A DNA stretch of 64,000 bases from Labilithrix sp. (GCA_019637155.1 JAHBWE010000008.1:1-64000), one strand, 5' to 3'. Numbered from the stretch's first letter, positions 7,755 to 17,091 are shown. Numbers and translations are program-made. Notes: generated from the letters alone by a model not told the origin.

Positions 7755-8993
7755 ATGACGCTCACGACCACGGTGCGGACGCGGCGACGCTGGCTCCTCC
7801 TGCTCCTCGCGCTCGGGTCGACGGTCGGTCTCCTCGCCGGCGTGGTCTGGACGCTCACGTTGCTCGGCGAGTCGCTCGCGACGGTGCTCGTCCTCCTCGC
7901 GTACCTCGGCGCGCACGCCGCGGGGCTGCGCGCCTGGTACGGCTCGCTCCGCGAGCGGCGGGGCGTCGTCGGCGCGAGCGCGGACGAGCTCACCCTCGAC
8001 GGCCGGAGGCTCCTCCGGCGCGAGGACATAGGCCACGCCTTCGTCTTGAAGGACGGCGGGCGAACGTTCGTGCGCTTCGGGAGGCTGCTCCAGCCGATCG
8101 ACGTCGAGGTCGACGACGACGGCGCGGCGCTGTTCGAGGTGCTCCGCCTCGACCCGAAGCAGTCGCTCGCGAGGCAGGCGCTGGGCTTCCGGAGCTGGCG
8201 CCGATCGCTCGCGGTCGGGGCGCTCAACACCGCGGGCCCGATCGGAGCCCTCGTCGCCCTCGGCGCCCTCGCCTTCCGCGCGCACGTCGTCCCGATCGGG
8301 TGGCTCGGCGTCGCCGCGGTGCTGACGTACGGGTGGATGATCGCCGCCGCGCTGCACGAGATCGTGACGCTCGAGGTGGGCAGCGACGGGATCACGATCC
8401 GTCACTGGATCGGGCGGAGGCGCTTCATCCCGTTCTCCGCGGTGGAGGGCGCGGCGCTCCGAAACGCGGACCTCGAGATCCGCCTGCGGAGCGGCGAGGT
8501 CGTCACGATGCACAGCGCGGCGGCGCGCAAGAACCGCCGCGGCGGCGCGCTCCTCAAGGACGGGCACAAGGCGCCCGACGCGCTGCTCGAACGGATCGAG
8601 ACGCAGCTCGCCGCGCACCGCGCCTCGACGCTCGAGGCGGCGGCGTTCGAGCGCCGCGGGCGCTCCGCCGAGGAGTGGCTCGCGAGCGTGAGCGCGGCGG
8701 TCGACACGCGCGCCTCCTTCCGGACGTCCGCCACGCCGCCCGACGTGCTCTGGCGCATCGTCGAGGACACCGCGGTCCCGCCGACCGCGCGCGCCGGCGC
8801 GGCCGCCGCTCTCCGCGGAGACCTCGACGACGACGGCCGCCAGCGCCTCCGCGACCTCGCGGGAGCGTGCGCGGGCGAGCGCCTCCGCGTCGCGCTCGTC
8901 TCCGTCGCCGACGACAGCGATCTCCACGCGTCGTTCGACCCGCTCGACGACGAGGCCGCGCCGAAGCGCGCCGCGCTGCGCAGGCACGCGTGA
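7755..8993 (+). CDS. Membrane protein with PH-like domains (paralogue of the frameshifted gene at 39877-40988)
   Basis: Unknown function, 412 residues. A transmembrane hairpin at about residues 13-57 is followed by a PH-like beta domain (about 70-130), a second hairpin at about 145-195, a second PH-like stretch (about 200-250) and a cytosolic helical tail. The same order is found in the gene at 39877-40988, and the tails align: an EEWL or TAWL motif, then a PPDVL or APREL segment, then an ARAGAAAAL or VRLAAARVL helix. They are therefore diverged paralogues. PH-like plus membrane hairpin architectures are often involved in membrane stress sensing (inference only). The chosen ATG follows GAGGA; a longer in-frame reading upstream is not supported. 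A kinase gene starts 18 bp downstream. Confidence 0.7.
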   Translation: MTLTTTVRTRRRWLLLLLALGSTVGLLAGVVWTLTLLGESLATVLVLLAYLGAHAAGLRAWYGSLRERRGVVGASADELTLDGRRLLRREDIGHAFVLKDGGRTFVRFGRLLQPIDVEVDDDGAALFEVLRLDPKQSLARQALGFRSWRRSLAVGALNTAGPIGALVALGALAFRAHVVPIGWLGVAAVLTYGWMIAAALHEIVTLEVGSDGITIRHWIGRRRFIPFSAVEGAALRNADLEIRLRSGEVVTMHSAAARKNRRGGALLKDGHKAPDALLERIETQLAAHRASTLEAAAFERRGRSAEEWLASVSAAVDTRASFRTSATPPDVLWRIVEDTAVPPTARAGAAAALRGDLDDDGRQRLRDLAGACAGERLRVALVSVADDSDLHASFDPLDDEAAPKRAALRRHA

Positions 8994-8999
8994 AGAGGG

Positions 9000-9005
9000 T
9001 ATCTT
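9000..9005 (+). promoter_or_regulatory. -10-like box (TATCTT) for truncated kinase
   Basis: TATCTT ends 6 nt before the ATG at 9012. It overlaps nothing upstream, as the previous stop is at 8993. Confidence 0.5.
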
Positions 9006-9011
9006 GGCCCC

Positions 9012-9676
9012 ATGGGCGGGCGCATCATCGACGGGCGGTACGAGCTCGTGCGGCTCCTCGGGCAAGGCGGAATGGGCGCGGTCCACGAGGCGATCGAGCG
9101 CCCGTCGTCGCGGCGCGTCGCGCTGAAGCTCATCGTCTCGGAGGCGCTCGCGAACGAGCCCGACATCGTCGCGCGCTTCGAGCGCGAGGCGCAGGCGAGC
9201 GCGGCGATCGACTCACCGCACGTCGTCGAGGTCCTCGCGAGCGGCGTCGATCCGGCGACGAACGACGCGTACATGGTGATGGAGCTCCTCGCGGGCGAGG
9301 ACCTTCACGCGCTGCTCCACCGCCTCGGTCCGCTCGCGCCAGACCTCGTGCTCGCTTTGATTCGGCAAGCGTGCAGCGGGCTCGAGCGCGCGCACCGGAG
9401 CGGCGTCATCCATCGCGACCTCAAGCCCGCCAACATGTTCCTCGTGAAGCGCGACGGCGAGGACGCGCGCGTGCTCAAGCTCCTCGACTTCAGGATCGCG
9501 AAGGTGCGCCGCGACGCGCTCTCGGCCACCGACACGACGAGCCACGCCCTCACGCGCTCGGGCACGATGCTCGGCTCGCCGGTCTACACGTCGCCGGAGC
9601 AGGCCAAGAGCGCGAAGGACCTCGACGCGCGCGCGGACATCTTCTCGCTCGGCGTCGCGATGTACGAGCTTCAGCT
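9012..9676 (+). pseudogene. Ser/Thr protein kinase truncated by an IS21-family remnant
   Basis: Eukaryotic-like kinase domain that stops in mid-domain. Visible parts are the Gly loop GQGGMG (17-22), VAIK-type Lys39, HRDLKPAN with catalytic Asp136, the SPEQ segment near 194 and DIFSLG near 209. After about residue 221 (MYELQ) kinase homology ends abruptly, and the DNA is an antisense transposase fragment, so subdomains X-XI and any sensor region are gone. The frame happens to stay open to 9959. In addition the DFG motif reads DFR (AGG codon at residue 161), a change expected to harm activity. It is presumably non-functional. Confidence 0.8.
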
Positions 9677-9679
9677 GAC

Positions 9680-9943
9680 GCGTCTCGGCGCTGCCAGCAA
9701 GCCAGCGCTCAATGAGCGGACGAAGGCGCGTCACCTCGTCCACTCCTCGCTCGGCGGCACGAGTGGCCGTGCGCGACCTCGTGCACGACGGCGTCGGTCA
9801 GCTCGCAGCCGCGCTCGAGGCCGAGCGCCACGGCGGCTTTCGTGTAGCGAGCGATCGTCTTCCGATCCGCGCCCGTCTCGCGCGATCTTGCGGTCACCGT
9901 GCTTCGCCGACCAGCGGCGGAGCACTTCTTTCACATCGATCAT
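9680..9943 (-). pseudogene. IS21-family transposase (IstA) N-terminal remnant, several frameshifts
   Basis: Reading leftward from the ATG at 9943, the typical IstA opening appears (MIDVKEVLRRW, then a DRKIAR helix). It continues in a second frame as GADRKTIARYTKAA (the helix-turn-helix), and then in other frames as ARPLVPPSEEW and RPLIERWLAG. Each piece fits the known order of IS21 transposase N-termini, so at least three frameshifts have accumulated. The DDE catalytic core and the IstB helper ATPase are absent. Its inner end is fused to the middle of the kinase gene. Confidence 0.7.
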
Positions 9944-10036
9944 GGTGAGCTCCCGGTAGGGCATCGATTCCTCCCGACGGCGACCGGCGCCGTCGTCGGG
10001 AGCGAATCCGATTCACTCCAGGTCGATCACCCCGGG

Positions 10037-10158
10037 TGGCCCCATGAGTCTGCGAAAATCCTCTCAAGCCTCCTTCGCCGGTGGCCCCTTCATGCTGCGA
10101 AGGGGTGGCCCCATGACCCTGCGAAAAACTGCTTCTGCTGGCCCCATGAGTCTGCGAA
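10037..10158 (+). repeat. Four direct repeats of a 20-bp IS-end motif
   Basis: The sequence TGGCCCCATGAGTCTGCGAA occurs at 10037-10056 and 10139-10158, with variants at 10082-10101 (CTTCATGC in the middle) and 10106-10125 (ATGACCC). Spacings are 45, 24 and 33 bp. Position and repetition fit the multiple transposase-binding repeats at IS21 ends. Confidence 0.7.
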
Positions 10159-10172
10159 CCGGCACAAGCTCT

Positions 10173-10255
10173 CCGCCGCGCGCGCCCGCGTGATCGCGAG
10201 GCGCCCCAAATCGCGTCGCGGACATGCGGGCGCGCGCGGGCGGAGTGAGTGAGGT
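10173..10255. repeat. Long imperfect inverted repeat in an intergenic gap
   Basis: A GC-rich arm beginning near 10173 is matched by a near-complementary arm around 10224-10243, about 14-18 bp each, flanking roughly 30 bases. It lies just after the stop of the minus-strand haem lipoprotein, so it could act as its terminator, although no T-run is present. Confidence 0.35.
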
Positions 10256-10268
10256 TTCCGTTCGTGTC

Positions 10269-10700
10269 TCAGTTCGGGCAGCCGGCTTCTTTCCAGTCGC
10301 GGAGGATGCGCTTCAGGTTGGCGGGCTTGGCGCCGAAGGAGTCGTTGCTGTTGCCCTTCGCGGTGGGCATTTTGAGGAAGGCGTTGACGCGCTTGCAGAA
10401 GCTCTCGCGGTCCTGGTTCTTCGCCCAGCTGTGGCAGGCCGTGCACGCCTTCTCGTCGGCGCGGATCTTTACCTTGGAGCTCGTGACGATCTCGCCGAGC
10501 GAGTAGTCGGCGTGGAGGCCGTTCTCTTCCGTCGCCTCGACGTCGGTCTTCCAACCGTAGCCGAGGTCGGAGTCCTCGCTGTCGTCCGCGTTCTGCGCGG
10601 AGTTCACGCGCGAGATCGTCGGCGGCTCGAACTCTCCGCACGCCACCGTCGTCGTAAGAAGCAAGCAAGAGCCGACGATCGCCATCCATGCATTCTGCAT
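10269..10700 (-). CDS. Lipoprotein with a single c-type haem-binding motif
   Basis: Exported lipoprotein, 143 residues, with lipobox TVAC (Cys21) followed by an acidic linker. One CxxCH motif (CTACH, Cys86-Cys89-His90) would bind one c-type haem. No clear distal Met is evident, and two further Cys lie at about 102 and 141. The overall pattern resembles small monohaem cytochrome-like domains fused to surface lipoproteins, so an electron-transfer role in the periplasm or outer membrane is plausible but unproven. The ATG is preceded by AGGGG at 7-nt spacing. It sits between IS debris and a repeat field and may be accessory DNA. Confidence 0.65.
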   Translation of the reverse strand: MQNAWMAIVGSCLLLTTTVACGEFEPPTISRVNSAQNADDSEDSDLGYGWKTDVEATEENGLHADYSLGEIVTSSKVKIRADEKACTACHSWAKNQDRESFCKRVNAFLKMPTAKGNSNDSFGAKPANLKRILRDWKEAGCPN

Positions 10701-11976
10701 CGTTTGCCCCTTCGTCCCTCTGACGTCTCACACTGCAGCGGATGGGCCATGATCATGATCTGGAGTGTCCACGTACGACTTGAGCGCGACTGGAACGAAG
10801 GGGTGATCCGCTCGACTTTCACCGGAACTCTTCACGGATCCGTAACGCCCGCTTTCCACCGGGGTCAGCAAGCGATCCGAGGGATCCCGCTCGCCATGTC
10901 GAAACAGATCATGTGGGACGCCACCGTAGATACCCGACACCAATGATGTTTTTGAGGCAACAAGTGCCTACGAGGCAACATATATATGCACAATACACAT
11001 TCCTGTCCCCAACGGTCTCCGCGGAGAAGGACAACGGCAGCGCGCTCGCGACCGCCCACGATGGTCGAAGCTACGCCATCGCGGAGTGCGATTACTTCGC
11101 TCGCGTCGACGACGCTTGATCGCGCAAGCGCGCTGCAACGCCCTGCCCGACCGTCATGGTGCGACGGCCTCCGGCGTCCTTGCGACGAGCGCGTGCACCA
11201 GCGCGGATCCGGAAGCGAGCGACGCATGCGAACACTTCAGCGTGTCGGCGCTCGGATCCGCACCAGCGCGGAGCGCGCTGCAGCGACGCCTGCCCCGACC
11301 TTCACGCTGCAACTGCCTTCAGCGTCCCTTGCGTCGAGCGGCGTTTGATCCGCACCAGCGCACCAGCGCGGATCCGGGTGCGCGCTGCATCGACGCTGCC
11401 ACGACCGTCACGCTGCGGGTGCTTCCGGCGTCCCTCGCGTCAGCGGCGCTTTGAGCCGTACCAGCGCGGATCCAGGAGCGACGCCTCCTCTTCGCGTCAG
11501 CGCGCTCGATCCGCACCGGCGCGGATCCGGGCCAGCCGTCGCGCTGCGAGTGCTCCTCTTCGCGTCAGCGGCGCTTGATCCCGCACCAGCGCGGATCCGG
11601 CGAGCGCCTGTCATGGTCGTCACGCGGCGAGTGCTTCCGGTGTCCTCGCGTCGGCGGCGCTTGCGTAGCGCGGATTCGGAGCGCGCGGTGAGGCGAAGAG
11701 CGGCGGTCTGACGAACGAACCGAGGTATGGCGGTTGGTCTCTCGGTTGGGGCGCGGTCCGCGGCGACGCGGCCGGGCTTGCGGGCCGGAGACGGATTCGC
11801 ACCGAAGCCACGAGCCGAAGGCGTAGCGAAAGGCAGATCCTCGAAGCGCCCCAGACCGAAGGCGTAGCGAACGGCAGGTGCCTCGTGCGAGGCCCATTAA
11901 GAGATCTCTCGGATGAAATGGATGCGGCCCCGAAGCTGGGCTTCGAGGCCGGAGTCCGCTCGCGCGTGGGCGCTCG
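10701..11976. other. 1.3-kb intergenic stretch without a credible gene
   Basis: No frame here has family similarity, a sensible start or normal codon bias. It contains an unusually A/T-rich patch at about 10935-10995 with the nonamer GAGGCAACA twice and a small AGGCA/TGCCT hairpin, then the degenerate repeat field at 11160-11690. Finally, two 20-bp direct repeats around GCCGAAGGCGTAGCGAA or its GACCGAAGG variant lie near 11813 and 11851. It looks like accumulated mobile-element or duplication debris. Confidence 0.6.
11160..11690 (+). repeat. Degenerate tandem repeat field (about six units)
   Basis: A core CCAGCGCGGATCC recurs at 11198, 11363, 11461 and 11586, with variants at 11263, 11516 and about 11665. 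Before most cores there is a related block ending in GCGTCAGCGGCGCTT or a diverged version (11169, 11316, 11422, 11486, 11553, 11633). Units are 55-100 bp and uneven. In several units the core plus the preceding GGATCCGC makes an inverted repeat. There are no spacers of constant length, so it is not a CRISPR array. Confidence 0.65.
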
Positions 11977-12480
11977 TTACTTCTTGCCGCGGGCGCGCTT
12001 CGTCTTGGCCTTGTGGTGGGCCTTGGCGCCGGGGAGCTTCGTGTCGGCGTTGGGGTCGACCTGCGGCTGGAGGGCGACGTCGGGGGTCGCGAAGAGCGGC
12101 ATGCCGACGAGCGGCGCCTGCGCGCCCGGCTGCGCCGGGACGGTCGGGGCGTACGCGACCTGCTGCACCTGCCCCGGAACCTGCGGAACGGCCTGGACCG
12201 GCGTCAGCTGACGCGGCGACTGCGCCTTCGCGACGACCTGCTGGCTCGTCGGCGTGCGGGTCGGGAGCTTCGGCGCGAAGAGTGCATCACGGACCTGGTG
12301 GTCCGCGCCGAGCGCGACGAGCACGTACATGCAGCCCGCGAAGACGATCCACTGCGCCCACGGCTTCCGCTTCTTCGGCTTCAGCGCACGGAGGCCTTCC
12401 ACCAGCGCCCCGTACTGCGCTTGGGCCTGCATCTGGAAGACGTCCGCCTGCATCGGTGGGACTTGTCGCAAGGAGCGCAC
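11977..12480 (-). CDS. Hypothetical single-pass membrane protein with disordered basic tail
   Basis: Unrecognised, 167 residues. A Lys/Arg-rich segment (KPKKRK) precedes one hydrophobic segment at about 42-62, with the remainder rich in Gln, Pro, Val and Ala and ending in a Lys/Arg-rich stretch. This suggests a small N-in, C-out membrane protein with an extended periplasmic tail, possibly cell-wall or DNA associated (inference). The GTG at 12480 and an internal ATG at 12453 are both possible starts, with no strong ribosome binding site before either. A TACATT hexamer near 12541 could be its promoter. It is divergent from the kinase at 12714. Confidence 0.5.
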   Translation of the reverse strand: MRSLRQVPPMQADVFQMQAQAQYGALVEGLRALKPKKRKPWAQWIVFAGCMYVLVALGADHQVRDALFAPKLPTRTPTSQQVVAKAQSPRQLTPVQAVPQVPGQVQQVAYAPTVPAQPGAQAPLVGMPLFATPDVALQPQVDPNADTKLPGAKAHHKAKTKRARGKK

Positions 12481-12699
12481 CAGCTCGGAACGACGGAAGC
12501 ACCTTCAAAAAGCAGGGGAAATTCGACGTTGGCGACAATGTAACCCTGGATAGAGGCCGGGTTTCGAGTGGGGTCCATGTTGTCCATCGGAGGGCTCCCA
12601 CCATCAACTCCGGTGCGCGCGGATCTGCGCGGATCCAGGCTCGCTCGCCGTCGCGTGTATCTGCGCGAAAGGTGCCTCGCTGGCTACCCGGGCCGTCGC

Positions 12700-12705
12700 T
12701 ATCCT
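12700..12705 (+). promoter_or_regulatory. -10-like box (TATCCT) for kinase with TTG start
   Basis: TATCCT lies 8 nt before a TTG at 12714. No ATG or GTG fits as well between here and the kinase Gly loop, so the box helps decide the unusual start. Confidence 0.45.
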
Positions 12706-12713
12706 GGAGCCCC

Positions 12714-14291
12714 TTGGCCGCGACGTTCAGCTCTCTCGTCGGCGTGGCGGTCGGCGGGAAATACGAGATCAAGCGCGTCCTCGGCGCGGGGGGCATGGGC
12801 GTCGTCTGCGAAGCGGTGCACAACGACCTCGGCAAGCGGGTCGCGCTGAAGCTGATCGACAAATCGATGAAAGAGAGCGAGCTCATCGTCGCTCGCTTCC
12901 GCCGCGAGGCGCGCGCGGCGGGACAGATCGACTCCGAGCACATCGTCGACGTGTTCGACGTCGGCGCCGATCCGCGCGTCGGCCTCTACATGGTCATGGA
13001 GTACCTCACCGGCGAGGACCTCCAGGAGCGCCTCGAGCGCGACGGCAAGATCGACACGCGCACCGCGGTGATGATCGGACAGCAGGTCGCGCGCGGCCTC
13101 GCGAAGGCGCACGCCGCGGGCGTCGTGCATCGCGACCTGAAGCCCGCGAACGTGTACCTCACCCAGCGCGACAACGGTCAGCTCCTCGTGAAGCTGCTCG
13201 ACTTCGGCGTGTCGAAGCTCGTCGACGTCCCGAACGACGCCCGCATCACGGGCCAGGGCACGCCGATCGGTACGCCGCTGTACATGTCGCCCGAGCAGGC
13301 GGAGGGACGCGACGACGTCGACGGGCGCGCCGACATCTGGTCGCTCGGCACGGTGCTGTACGAGGCGCTCTCCGGTCGCTCCGCGTTCGCCGATCGCGGC
13401 AGCTACCACAACACGTTGATGGGCATCCTCACGTCGAAGCCCGCGCCGCTCCACGAGGTCGCGCCGTGGGTGCCCGCGTCGCTCGCCGACGTCGTTCACG
13501 CGATGCTCGTCCACGATCGCGACGCGCGGCTCCCCGACGCCGACACCGTCACGCAGCGCCTCCACGACGTGTTCCCCACCGTGATGCCCGACGGGACCGG
13601 CAAGCACAGCGCCGTCATCGTCCCGAAGGCCGAGTCGCCCGTCGACGCGACCGGCGACACCGAGGTCTTCACCTCGGCGGCGATCCCCTCCGCGCCGCCG
13701 TCGCGCGCGAGCCGGCCGTCCTCGGATTCGCTCGACACCGTCGGCGGACCGAAGACGTTCCCGCTTCCGCCGTCGTCGTCGTCGCACTCGGGGCCGTTCG
13801 TCCCCGCCGCGACCTCGTCGTCGGTGTCCGCCGTCTCGAAGCTCGAGACGCTGAAGATGACGCCGTCCGAGATCGCGCCGCTCTCGTCACCGCCGCGTTC
13901 GCTCCGCGCCGAGCTCGAAGACGAGCCCGCGCGACGGAGCCCGATCTTGCTCGCGTCGGTCCTCCTCGCGATCGTCGGCATCGGCGCGGGCGCGTACCTC
14001 GCGAACAAACGCGCGCCCGCTCCTGCGCCCGCGCCGGTCGCGACGACGACGGAGCCCGCGCCCGCGCCCGCGCCGACGCCGACGCCCGTGCCGATCCTCA
14101 CCGACGCGCCGCAGCTCGCCCTGCCCGAGGTCGCGCCCGCGCCCGCGCCGAAGCCGAAGAAGCCCAGGGCGAAGCCGAAGTCGGTCGCGTCGGCCGAGCC
14201 GAGCGCCACGCCCACGCCCTCCGAGCCCGCACCCACGCCGGCGGCGGCGTCCGAGCCTGTCCCCACTGAATCCCCTGCCCCAGCCGAGTAG
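12714..14291 (+). CDS. Transmembrane Ser/Thr protein kinase with Pro/Ala-rich extracytoplasmic tail
   Basis: Eukaryotic-like (PknB-type) kinase, 525 residues from TTG 12714. The complete catalytic domain spans 17-290: Gly loop GAGGMG (24-29), Lys46, HRDLKPAN with Asp141, DFG at 163-165, and TPxYMSPEQ near 187-195. A Ser/Thr/Pro-rich juxtamembrane region (about 300-405), which could be an autophosphorylation platform, leads to one membrane helix at about 410-430. The rest is APAP-type repeats with a KPKKPRAKPK patch, a wall-spanning tail with no recognisable sensor domain. GTG 12744 is an alternative start. It ends 34 bp from the convergent PLP enzyme gene. Confidence 0.88.
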   Translation: MAATFSSLVGVAVGGKYEIKRVLGAGGMGVVCEAVHNDLGKRVALKLIDKSMKESELIVARFRREARAAGQIDSEHIVDVFDVGADPRVGLYMVMEYLTGEDLQERLERDGKIDTRTAVMIGQQVARGLAKAHAAGVVHRDLKPANVYLTQRDNGQLLVKLLDFGVSKLVDVPNDARITGQGTPIGTPLYMSPEQAEGRDDVDGRADIWSLGTVLYEALSGRSAFADRGSYHNTLMGILTSKPAPLHEVAPWVPASLADVVHAMLVHDRDARLPDADTVTQRLHDVFPTVMPDGTGKHSAVIVPKAESPVDATGDTEVFTSAAIPSAPPSRASRPSSDSLDTVGGPKTFPLPPSSSSHSGPFVPAATSSSVSAVSKLETLKMTPSEIAPLSSPPRSLRAELEDEPARRSPILLASVLLAIVGIGAGAYLANKRAPAPAPAPVATTTEPAPAPAPTPTPVPILTDAPQLALPEVAPAPAPKPKKPRAKPKSVASAEPSATPTPSEPAPTPAAASEPVPTESPAPAE

Positions 14292-14294
14292 CAC

Positions 14295-14308
14295 CCGCGT
14301 CAACGCGG
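14295..14308. terminator. Small stem-loop between convergent genes
   Basis: CCGCGT-CA-ACGCGG is a perfect 6-bp stem in the 34-bp gap between the convergent kinase and PLP-enzyme genes. It is a weak bidirectional terminator candidate, with no T-tract. Confidence 0.3.
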
Positions 14309-14325
14309 CGCCTGCCGCACGCGGA

Positions 14326-15249
14326 CTAGCGGAATAGGCGCTCGAGGTCGGCCGGGAGCGGGGCGGCGTCGTCGAGCGGCGCGCTCGACAGCGTGTGCCA
14401 GTAGAGGACGCGCGCGCCTTCGTTCGCGCGCTCGAGCGCGGCGGCGTACGCCTTCGCGGTGTACGTCGCGTCGAGGGTGAGGCCGTGACGCGCCGCCTCC
14501 GCGATCGCGCGCTCGGCGTCGCGTGTAGAGTACCCGTATCCGCGGCCGAGCCAGCGCCGATCGAAGACGAGGCGCTCGAGCGCCCGCCGCGCGTCGACGC
14601 CCGCGAGCGGCGCCGTCTTCCGCACCATCCGGCGCGCGAGCTCCTCGACGAGGCGGAGCGGCGACGAGATCGCGACGCCGGCGACGCGCGCGCGCAGGCC
14701 GGCCGCCTCGAGGCCGATCGCGAGGCCCGCCGCGGTGCCGCCCGAGCCGAGCGGCACGACGATCACGTCGGGCTCCGGCATCGCGCCCGCTTCGATCTGC
14801 GCCGCAAGCTCCTTCGCCGCGTCGACGAAGCCGAGCGTGCCGAGCGCGTTCGAGCCGCCGAGCGGGATCAGGTACGCGTCGCGGCGGACGAGCGACGTCA
14901 CGAGCGACGGCGCCGCCGCCCACGACGTCGCGACGATGGGACGGAGACCGTGCGCGAGCGCGACGCGGAGGTTCTTCTTCGCGTGATCGCTCGCCGGTTG
15001 GGCGACGACGACGGCCTCGACCTCGAAGCGTTGCGCGGCGCCGTAGATCGCGGTCGCGACGATCTGATGGCTGCCCGCCGCGCCGATCGTGACGAGGCGC
15101 TTCGCGTCGCGGCGCCGCGCGTCGTCGAGCAGACGCTCGAGCTTTCGCACCTTGTTGCCGCCGTACGCCGGCGCGATTTGGTCGTCGCGTTTTATCCACA
15201 GGTTTCCCGCTGGCTCGATCGGCGTTGGATATGTCCCGAGGCGAAACAC
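14326..15249 (-). CDS. PLP-dependent D-cysteine desulfhydrase/ACC deaminase family enzyme
   Basis: Fold-type II PLP enzyme, 307 residues. The GGNKVRKLE motif places the PLP Lys at 33. The phosphate-binding GSGGTAAG loop lies near 167, the LGGSNALGTLG segment near 131, and AGSHQ near 58 is where the substrate carboxylate binds. This family includes D-cysteine desulfhydrase (D-Cys to pyruvate, sulfide and ammonia) and ACC deaminase; sequence alone does not choose, though the desulfhydrase role is commoner. The GTG start at 15249 directly precedes the conserved N-terminus. It is divergent from glnB, with a 64-bp gap that must hold both promoters. Confidence 0.85.
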   Translation of the reverse strand: MFRLGTYPTPIEPAGNLWIKRDDQIAPAYGGNKVRKLERLLDDARRRDAKRLVTIGAAGSHQIVATAIYGAAQRFEVEAVVVAQPASDHAKKNLRVALAHGLRPIVATSWAAAPSLVTSLVRRDAYLIPLGGSNALGTLGFVDAAKELAAQIEAGAMPEPDVIVVPLGSGGTAAGLAIGLEAAGLRARVAGVAISSPLRLVEELARRMVRKTAPLAGVDARRALERLVFDRRWLGRGYGYSTRDAERAIAEAARHGLTLDATYTAKAYAAALERANEGARVLYWHTLSSAPLDDAAPLPADLERLFR

Positions 15250-15292
15250 TGCGGAAACCGGCCCTTGTCACGATGCCGCCCCAGGTGTCTGA

Positions 15293-15652
<360 letters not shown>

Positions 15653-15662
15653 GAGGACAAGC

Positions 15663-17078
15663 ATGAACGCCAAAGAGGCCATCGAGCTCGCGCACAAGAA
15701 CGACGTCAAATTCGTCGACCTGAAGTTCATCGACTTCCCGGGCATCTGGCAGCACACGACGCTGCCGGTCTCTCGCCTCGATGAAGGGCTCTTCGAGGAC
15801 GGCATCCAGTTCGACGGCTCCTCGGTCCGCGGCTGGCAGCCGATCAACGCGTCGGACATGACGATGATCCCGGACGCGGAGACGGCGAAGCTCGATCCGT
15901 TCTTCGCCCACCCGACGCTGTCGCTCGTGTGCTCGGTCTACGACCCGATCACGAAGCAGCCGTACTCGCGCGACCCGCGTCACATCGCGAAGAAGGCCGA
16001 GGCGTACCTGCGCCAGAGCGGCATCGCGGACACGTCGTTCATGGGCCCGGAGGCCGAGTTCTTCCTCTTCGACGACGTGCGCTTCGATCACTCGAAGCCG
16101 AACGAGGGCTACTACTACCTCGACTCGATCGAGGGCGCGTGGAACTCGGGGCGCGAGGAGTACCCGAACCTCGGCTACAAGACGCGGCACAAGGAGGGCT
16201 ACTTCCCGGTCCCGCCGACCGACACGCTCGCGAACGTGCGCCAGGAGATGATGCTCGCGCTCCAGGCGTCGGGGATCGAGGTCGAGGTCGGTCATCACGA
16301 GGTCGCGTCCGGCGGCCAGTGCGAGATCGGCATGAAGTTCAACAAGCTGCTCGCGTGCGGCGATCAGCTGATGTGGTTCAAGTACATCGTCAAGAACGTC
16401 GCGCGGAAGCACGGCAAGGCAGCGACGTTCATGCCGAAGCCGCTCTTCGGCGACAACGGCTCGGGCATGCACGTGCACCAGTCGCTGTGGAAGGAGGGCA
16501 AGCCCCTCTTCGGCGGCGACGGCTACGCGGGCCTCTCCCAGCTCGCGCTCCACTACATCGGCGGCATCATCAAGCACGCGAAGTCGCTCGCGGCGTTCAC
16601 GAACCCGACCACGAACAGCTACCGCCGCCTCGTGCCCGGCTTCGAGGCCCCCGTCAACCTCGCCTACTCGAGCCGCAACCGCTCCGCCTCGGTCCGGATC
16701 CCGATCACGGGGCCGTCGCCGAAGACGCGCCGGATCGAGGTTCGCTTCCCCGATCCGAGCTGCAACCCGTACCTCGCGTTCAGCGCGATGATGCTCGCCG
16801 GCCTCGACGGCATCCAGAACAAGATCGACCCGGGCGATCCGCTCGACAAGGACATCTACTCGCTGAGCCCCGAGGAGCTGAAGGCGGTGCCGCACATGCC
16901 GGGCGGCCTCGACGAGGCGCTCGACGCGCTCGAGAAGGACCACGAGTTCCTCCTCAAGGGCGACGTCTTCACGAAGGACGCCGTCTTCGAGTGGCTCGAC
17001 TACAAGCGCACGAAGGAGCTGAACCCGATCCGCATGCGCCCGACGCCGCACGAGTTCGCGCTCTACTTCGACATCTGA
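15663..17078 (+). CDS. glnA: Glutamine synthetase type I
   Basis: Makes glutamine from glutamate, ammonia and ATP. It is a dodecamer of 471 residues, the usual GSI-beta length. Visible signatures are DFPGIWQH (about 25-32), the DGSSVRGW latch (57-64), the metal/ATP segments MGPEAEFF and GQCEIGMKF, the [10 protein letters not shown] loop near 267, [17 protein letters not shown] and the NRSASVRIP segment. Tyr399 in [10 protein letters not shown] is the expected adenylylation site of the regulated beta type, implying GlnE/GlnD control together with the PII protein upstream. The ATG has a GAGAGG ribosome binding site 6 nt upstream, as expected for an internal operon gene. Confidence 0.97.
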   Translation: MNAKEAIELAHKNDVKFVDLKFIDFPGIWQHTTLPVSRLDEGLFEDGIQFDGSSVRGWQPINASDMTMIPDAETAKLDPFFAHPTLSLVCSVYDPITKQPYSRDPRHIAKKAEAYLRQSGIADTSFMGPEAEFFLFDDVRFDHSKPNEGYYYLDSIEGAWNSGREEYPNLGYKTRHKEGYFPVPPTDTLANVRQEMMLALQASGIEVEVGHHEVASGGQCEIGMKFNKLLACGDQLMWFKYIVKNVARKHGKAATFMPKPLFGDNGSGMHVHQSLWKEGKPLFGGDGYAGLSQLALHYIGGIIKHAKSLAAFTNPTTNSYRRLVPGFEAPVNLAYSSRNRSASVRIPITGPSPKTRRIEVRFPDPSCNPYLAFSAMMLAGLDGIQNKIDPGDPLDKDIYSLSPEELKAVPHMPGGLDEALDALEKDHEFLLKGDVFTKDAVFEWLDYKRTKELNPIRMRPTPHEFALYFDI

Positions 17079-17091
17079 GCTTTCTTGTTCG

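Larger units (their letters stand above)
9680..10160 (-). mobile_element. IS21-family element remnant (left end)
   Basis: Combines the decayed IstA start and four 20-bp end repeats just upstream of it, as expected for the left end of IS21-type elements, which carry several repeated transposase-binding sites. The right end and istB are not next to it, so the rest was deleted when or after it entered the kinase gene. Confidence 0.65.

Noticed and set aside
10728-11119. Short open frames in the intergenic A/T-rich stretch
   Set aside because: No domain, no ribosome binding site or leaderless box, and atypical codon use in both orientations.
11160-11690. CRISPR array
   Set aside because: Repeat units vary from 55 to 100 bp, diverge strongly and lack uniform spacers, and there are no cas genes in the window.
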